From assembly GCA_964457405.1 (NCBI GenBank), contig CAYWEP010000070.1, forward strand, positions 1-6,227: a stretch of DNA of 6,227 bases, given 5' to 3'. Below, in pieces: positions 5,418 to 6,227 of this stretch (its first letter is position 1; the number at the start of each line of letters is the position of its first letter). Source of the DNA: CAYWEP01 sp964457405. GTDB lineage: Bacteria > Patescibacteriota > Microgenomatia > Levybacterales > UBA12049. Position numbers and translations under genes: made by a program. The notes under the pieces are model-generated. The model was not told the origin of the DNA. It was given only the letters and a program-made list of their open reading frames with translations, and made no database searches.

Positions 5418-5446
5418 TTGACGTTTTCCGAAGAAAAATGTAAAAC
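5418..5446 (+). promoter_or_regulatory. Candidate promoter for the glycosyltransferase region
   Basis: TTGACG (5418-5423), 17-bp spacer, TAAAAC (5441-5446); 5 of 6 and 4 of 6 matches. Seven bases later comes ATG 5454, which opens the GT2-like mini-frame, again leaderless geometry. It is the nearest upstream promoter to the intact GT2 at 5540 that I can see. Confidence 0.45.
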
Positions 5447-5453
5447 TACTACT

Positions 5454-5552
5454 ATGAAAATTGCTCTTATAGTATCTGTAATCATCCCCCGTCGAAACGA
5501 GGAATTTCTTCGTAAAGACAGGGTGGTCCACCTCCATATATGTCAAATATAA
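5454..5552 (+). pseudogene. GT2 5' fragment B (32-codon mini-ORF overlapping the intact GT2)
   Basis: ATG 5454 to TAA 5550-5552 encodes 32 residues. The first 21 match the N-terminus of a GT2 enzyme: MKIALI, then VSVIIPRRNEEFLRK, the first beta strand and nucleotide-binding turn (compare LSVVIPSYKDPWL in the intact gene). The rest (DRVVHLHICQI) does not fit the family, as if frameshifted. It starts at a candidate promoter and ends 13 bp inside the intact GT2, in another frame. It may be a leftover 5' end of an earlier glycosyltransferase gene. It may now serve as a short upstream cistron that delivers ribosomes to ATG 5540, which has no well-placed SD of its own. The GT2-like sequence is seen; the role is inferred. 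Confidence 0.55.
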
Positions 5553-6227
5553 AATTAAGTGTGGTTATCCCCAGCTACAAAGATCCCTGGCTTATCAATA
5601 CAATTGATTCTTTATTAAAACATTCTGAACTTGGAGATCAACTGGAAGTAATTGTTGTGTTAGACGGTTATTGGCCAGAATTTGAATTAATAGGTGATCC
5701 TAAAGTTAGATATGTTCATTTAGGTAAAAACGTAGGCATGAAAGAGGCAATTAATACAGGGGTACGAATAGCGCGTGGGGAATTTTTAATGCGTACAGAT
5801 GAACACTGTGATTTTGGACAGGGGTATGACCGCATACTAACTGAAACTTGTGAACCAAATTGGATTGTAACCGCAAGGAGATATTTTCTTGATCCCGATA
5901 AATGGCAGGTTATGGATATTCCTTATATAGATTATGAGAAGCTGGTTATTCAAACCATAGGAGATGCTAAGAAATATACGGGTTTTCCTTGGGTTGAAAG
6001 GAAAGAAGAACGTAAGGATATCATGATAGATGAAACTATGGCTATGCAGGGCTCAGTATGGGTTATGGCGCGTGTCTGGTGGGATAAAGTTATAGGAGAG
6101 TTAGTGTCTGGACCGTATGGAACCATTTATCAGGATCAACACGAAATGGTATTTAAGACGTGGAAGAAAGGAGGCAAGATGATGGTCAATAAGAATACAT
6201 GGTTTGCTCATCGTCATAATAGTTTTC
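5540..6227 (+). CDS. Family 2 glycosyltransferase, 5' part
   Basis: An open frame of 229 residues runs off the right edge. It has a GT-A fold N-terminus: LSVVIPSYKDPWL (first strand), LEVIVVLDGYWPEF with D42 at the nucleotide-binding position, NVGMKEAINTGVRIARGEF, and FLMRTDEHC with D87-E88-H89 in the DxD/DxH metal-binding place. Later come WIVTARRYFLDPDKW, a MAMQGSVWVM acceptor-side segment, YQDQHEMVFKTW where the catalytic base is expected, and NKNTWFAHRH near the end. The pattern is that of the polypeptide-GalNAc-transferase-like GT2 proteins common in CPR genomes; donor and acceptor cannot be told from sequence. No signal peptide or TM is visible, so it is cytoplasmic or peripheral. ATG 5540 is the only start after an in-frame TAA at 5513-5515; the nearest SD-like AGGG is 16 nt away. 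It may therefore depend on coupling to the overlapping mini-ORF. Confidence 0.88.
   Translation, partial: MSNIKLSVVIPSYKDPWLINTIDSLLKHSELGDQLEVIVVLDGYWPEFELIGDPKVRYVHLGKNVGMKEAINTGVRIARGEFLMRTDEHCDFGQGYDRILTETCEPNWIVTARRYFLDPDKWQVMDIPYIDYEKLVIQTIGDAKKYTGFPWVERKEERKDIMIDETMAMQGSVWVMARVWWDKVIGELVSGPYGTIYQDQHEMVFKTWKKGGKMMVNKNTWFAHRHNSF

Noticed and set aside
5486..5498. tmRNA-like string GTTTCGACGGGGG on the minus strand
   Set aside because: It recalls the 5' end of tmRNA, but no acceptor stem, tag-peptide frame or T-loop can be found around it, and the plus strand encodes a GT2-like N-terminus here.

Overview
The window looks like a contig from a Candidate Phyla Radiation (Patescibacteria) metagenome-assembled genome, possibly Microgenomates-like. 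The phylum call is an inference from gene families I recognise: a short S1 of about four domains next to radA, a two-TM protein with an internal 'DKRAFLK' signal and a 'PTDGY...YYGFINK' tail domain, a TnpA_REP-like transposase fused to an SH3 domain, and a small GT2. The assembly has one 100-N scaffold gap (1443-1542). TGA is not read as sense in any gene here; the complete genes end in TAA.

Layout. On the minus strand at the left are radA (5' part only, running off the window), rpsA (broken by the gap), and a 143-aa free-standing Clp N-domain protein. A roughly 100-bp divergent promoter region (2152-2251) separates these from a plus-strand pair. The first of the pair is a REP-associated tyrosine transposase domain fused to one transmembrane helix and an SH3b domain. 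Three bases later, behind a strong Shine-Dalgarno, comes a membrane protein with an internal twin-arginine-like signal. The pair meets a minus-strand dCache sensor protein tail to tail, with the stop codons overlapping by 4 bp. The stretch 5002-5539 has no intact gene of ordinary size. It holds the cache promoter, an unrecognised broken reading frame, two copies of an 18-bp repeat, and two displaced fragments that look like the 5' end of a GT2 glycosyltransferase gene. An intact GT2 gene then runs off the right edge.

How the parts may work together. radA, rpsA and the Clp-N protein are housekeeping or quality-control genes. The transposase-TM-SH3b protein, its partner and the cache protein are all predicted envelope proteins. 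The most striking points are: a membrane-anchored HUH/Y1 enzyme with its catalytic residues in place; REP-like repeats (core CCTGAGCTTGTCGAAGG) lying inside the rpsA reading frame a few hundred bases from it; four promoter-like sites placed so that the A of the ATG lies 7-8 nt after the -10 box, implying leaderless mRNAs; and stacked, out-of-order GT2 5' fragments that suggest repeated recombination at the start of a glycosyltransferase gene.
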